NCBI GenBank assembly: GCA_027578815.1
Contig: JANBTH010000452.1
Span: 1 to 17,123, forward strand
DNA length: 17,123 bases
DNA from: Coemansia sp. RSA 1804
Taxonomy: Eukaryota; Kickxellomycota; Kickxellomycetes; Kickxellales; Kickxellaceae
Direction: 5' to 3'
Shown piece by piece: positions 17,033 to 17,123 of the stretch. Both the position numbers and the translations under genes were made by a program. Below the pieces are notes generated by a model. The model made no database searches. It saw only the letters and a program-made list of their open reading frames with translations, and was not told where the DNA came from. Numbering within the stretch: position 1 is the first letter of the stretch; the number at the start of each line of letters is the position of its first letter.

Positions 17033-17123
17033 AGACAGCTGCAACCCCTTCCAGTTGACTGGGCAATAGTGTGTGGCAATTTAACAAAATCAAAAAAGGA
17101 TAGGATTCAAAAACTAGAATAGG

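Larger units (their letters stand above)
14908..17123. other. Long 3' intergenic region with no recognised gene
   Basis: 2.2 kb after UBA2. It contains a 63-codon open stretch (15061-15249, + strand), a 69-codon ATG frame (15749-15958), an open frame of about 124 codons lacking an early ATG (16156-16527), a CT-rich stretch with a splice-acceptor-like end (16648-16671), and simple repeats. The pyrimidine-rich right end resembles the promoter or 5' leader of a gene beyond the window. No tRNA, rRNA or transposon signature was recognised. Confidence 0.6.

Overview
The window looks like nuclear DNA from an intron-poor fungus. Six long genes are visible, all apparently single-exon. Three have recognisably eukaryotic or fungal products: the SUMO-activating enzyme subunit Uba2, a Pus4-type tRNA pseudouridine synthase, and a secreted fungal-type GH5 beta-mannanase. 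Intergenic DNA is AT-rich and pyrimidine-rich, with no bacterial ribosome-binding sites or operons. Compact uninterrupted genes of this kind fit an early-diverging fungus, possibly Kickxellales (Coemansia-like), but that placement is inference and was not tested by any search.

Layout: (1) 264-3386 holds two tandem, same-strand paralogous membrane-anchored alpha/beta hydrolases of the hormone-sensitive-lipase (HSL) type, separated by 660 bp that contain a small coding-like patch. (2) 3664-5094 is a secreted GH5 endo-beta-1,4-mannanase. (3) 5307-6368 on the minus strand is PUS4, convergent with the mannanase. (4) 6369-7031 is a divergent promoter region. (5) 7032-11402 is a 1456-residue ABCC/MRP-type ABC transporter with a degenerate first ATP site and an unusual insertion in NBD2. 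(6) 11403-12933 is very AT-rich; its minus strand carries a chain of overlapping open segments that could be a decayed or multi-exon gene, with one intact 81-codon frame. (7) 12934-14907 is UBA2, with a TATA box 56 bp upstream of its ATG. (8) 14908-17123 has no recognisable gene. Its right end is pyrimidine-rich and resembles the promoter or leader of a gene beyond the window.

The genes do not form an obvious pathway. The two hydrolases and the mannanase could all be catabolic (esters and plant mannan), but the hydrolases look membrane-anchored and the mannanase secreted, so a functional link is only a guess. PUS4 and UBA2 are housekeeping genes. The most interesting points are the complementary loss of canonical residues in the two hydrolase copies, the NBD2 insertion and weak second membrane domain of the ABC protein, and the cryptic minus-strand locus between the ABC gene and UBA2. 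I found no clear evidence for a wholly new biological system.
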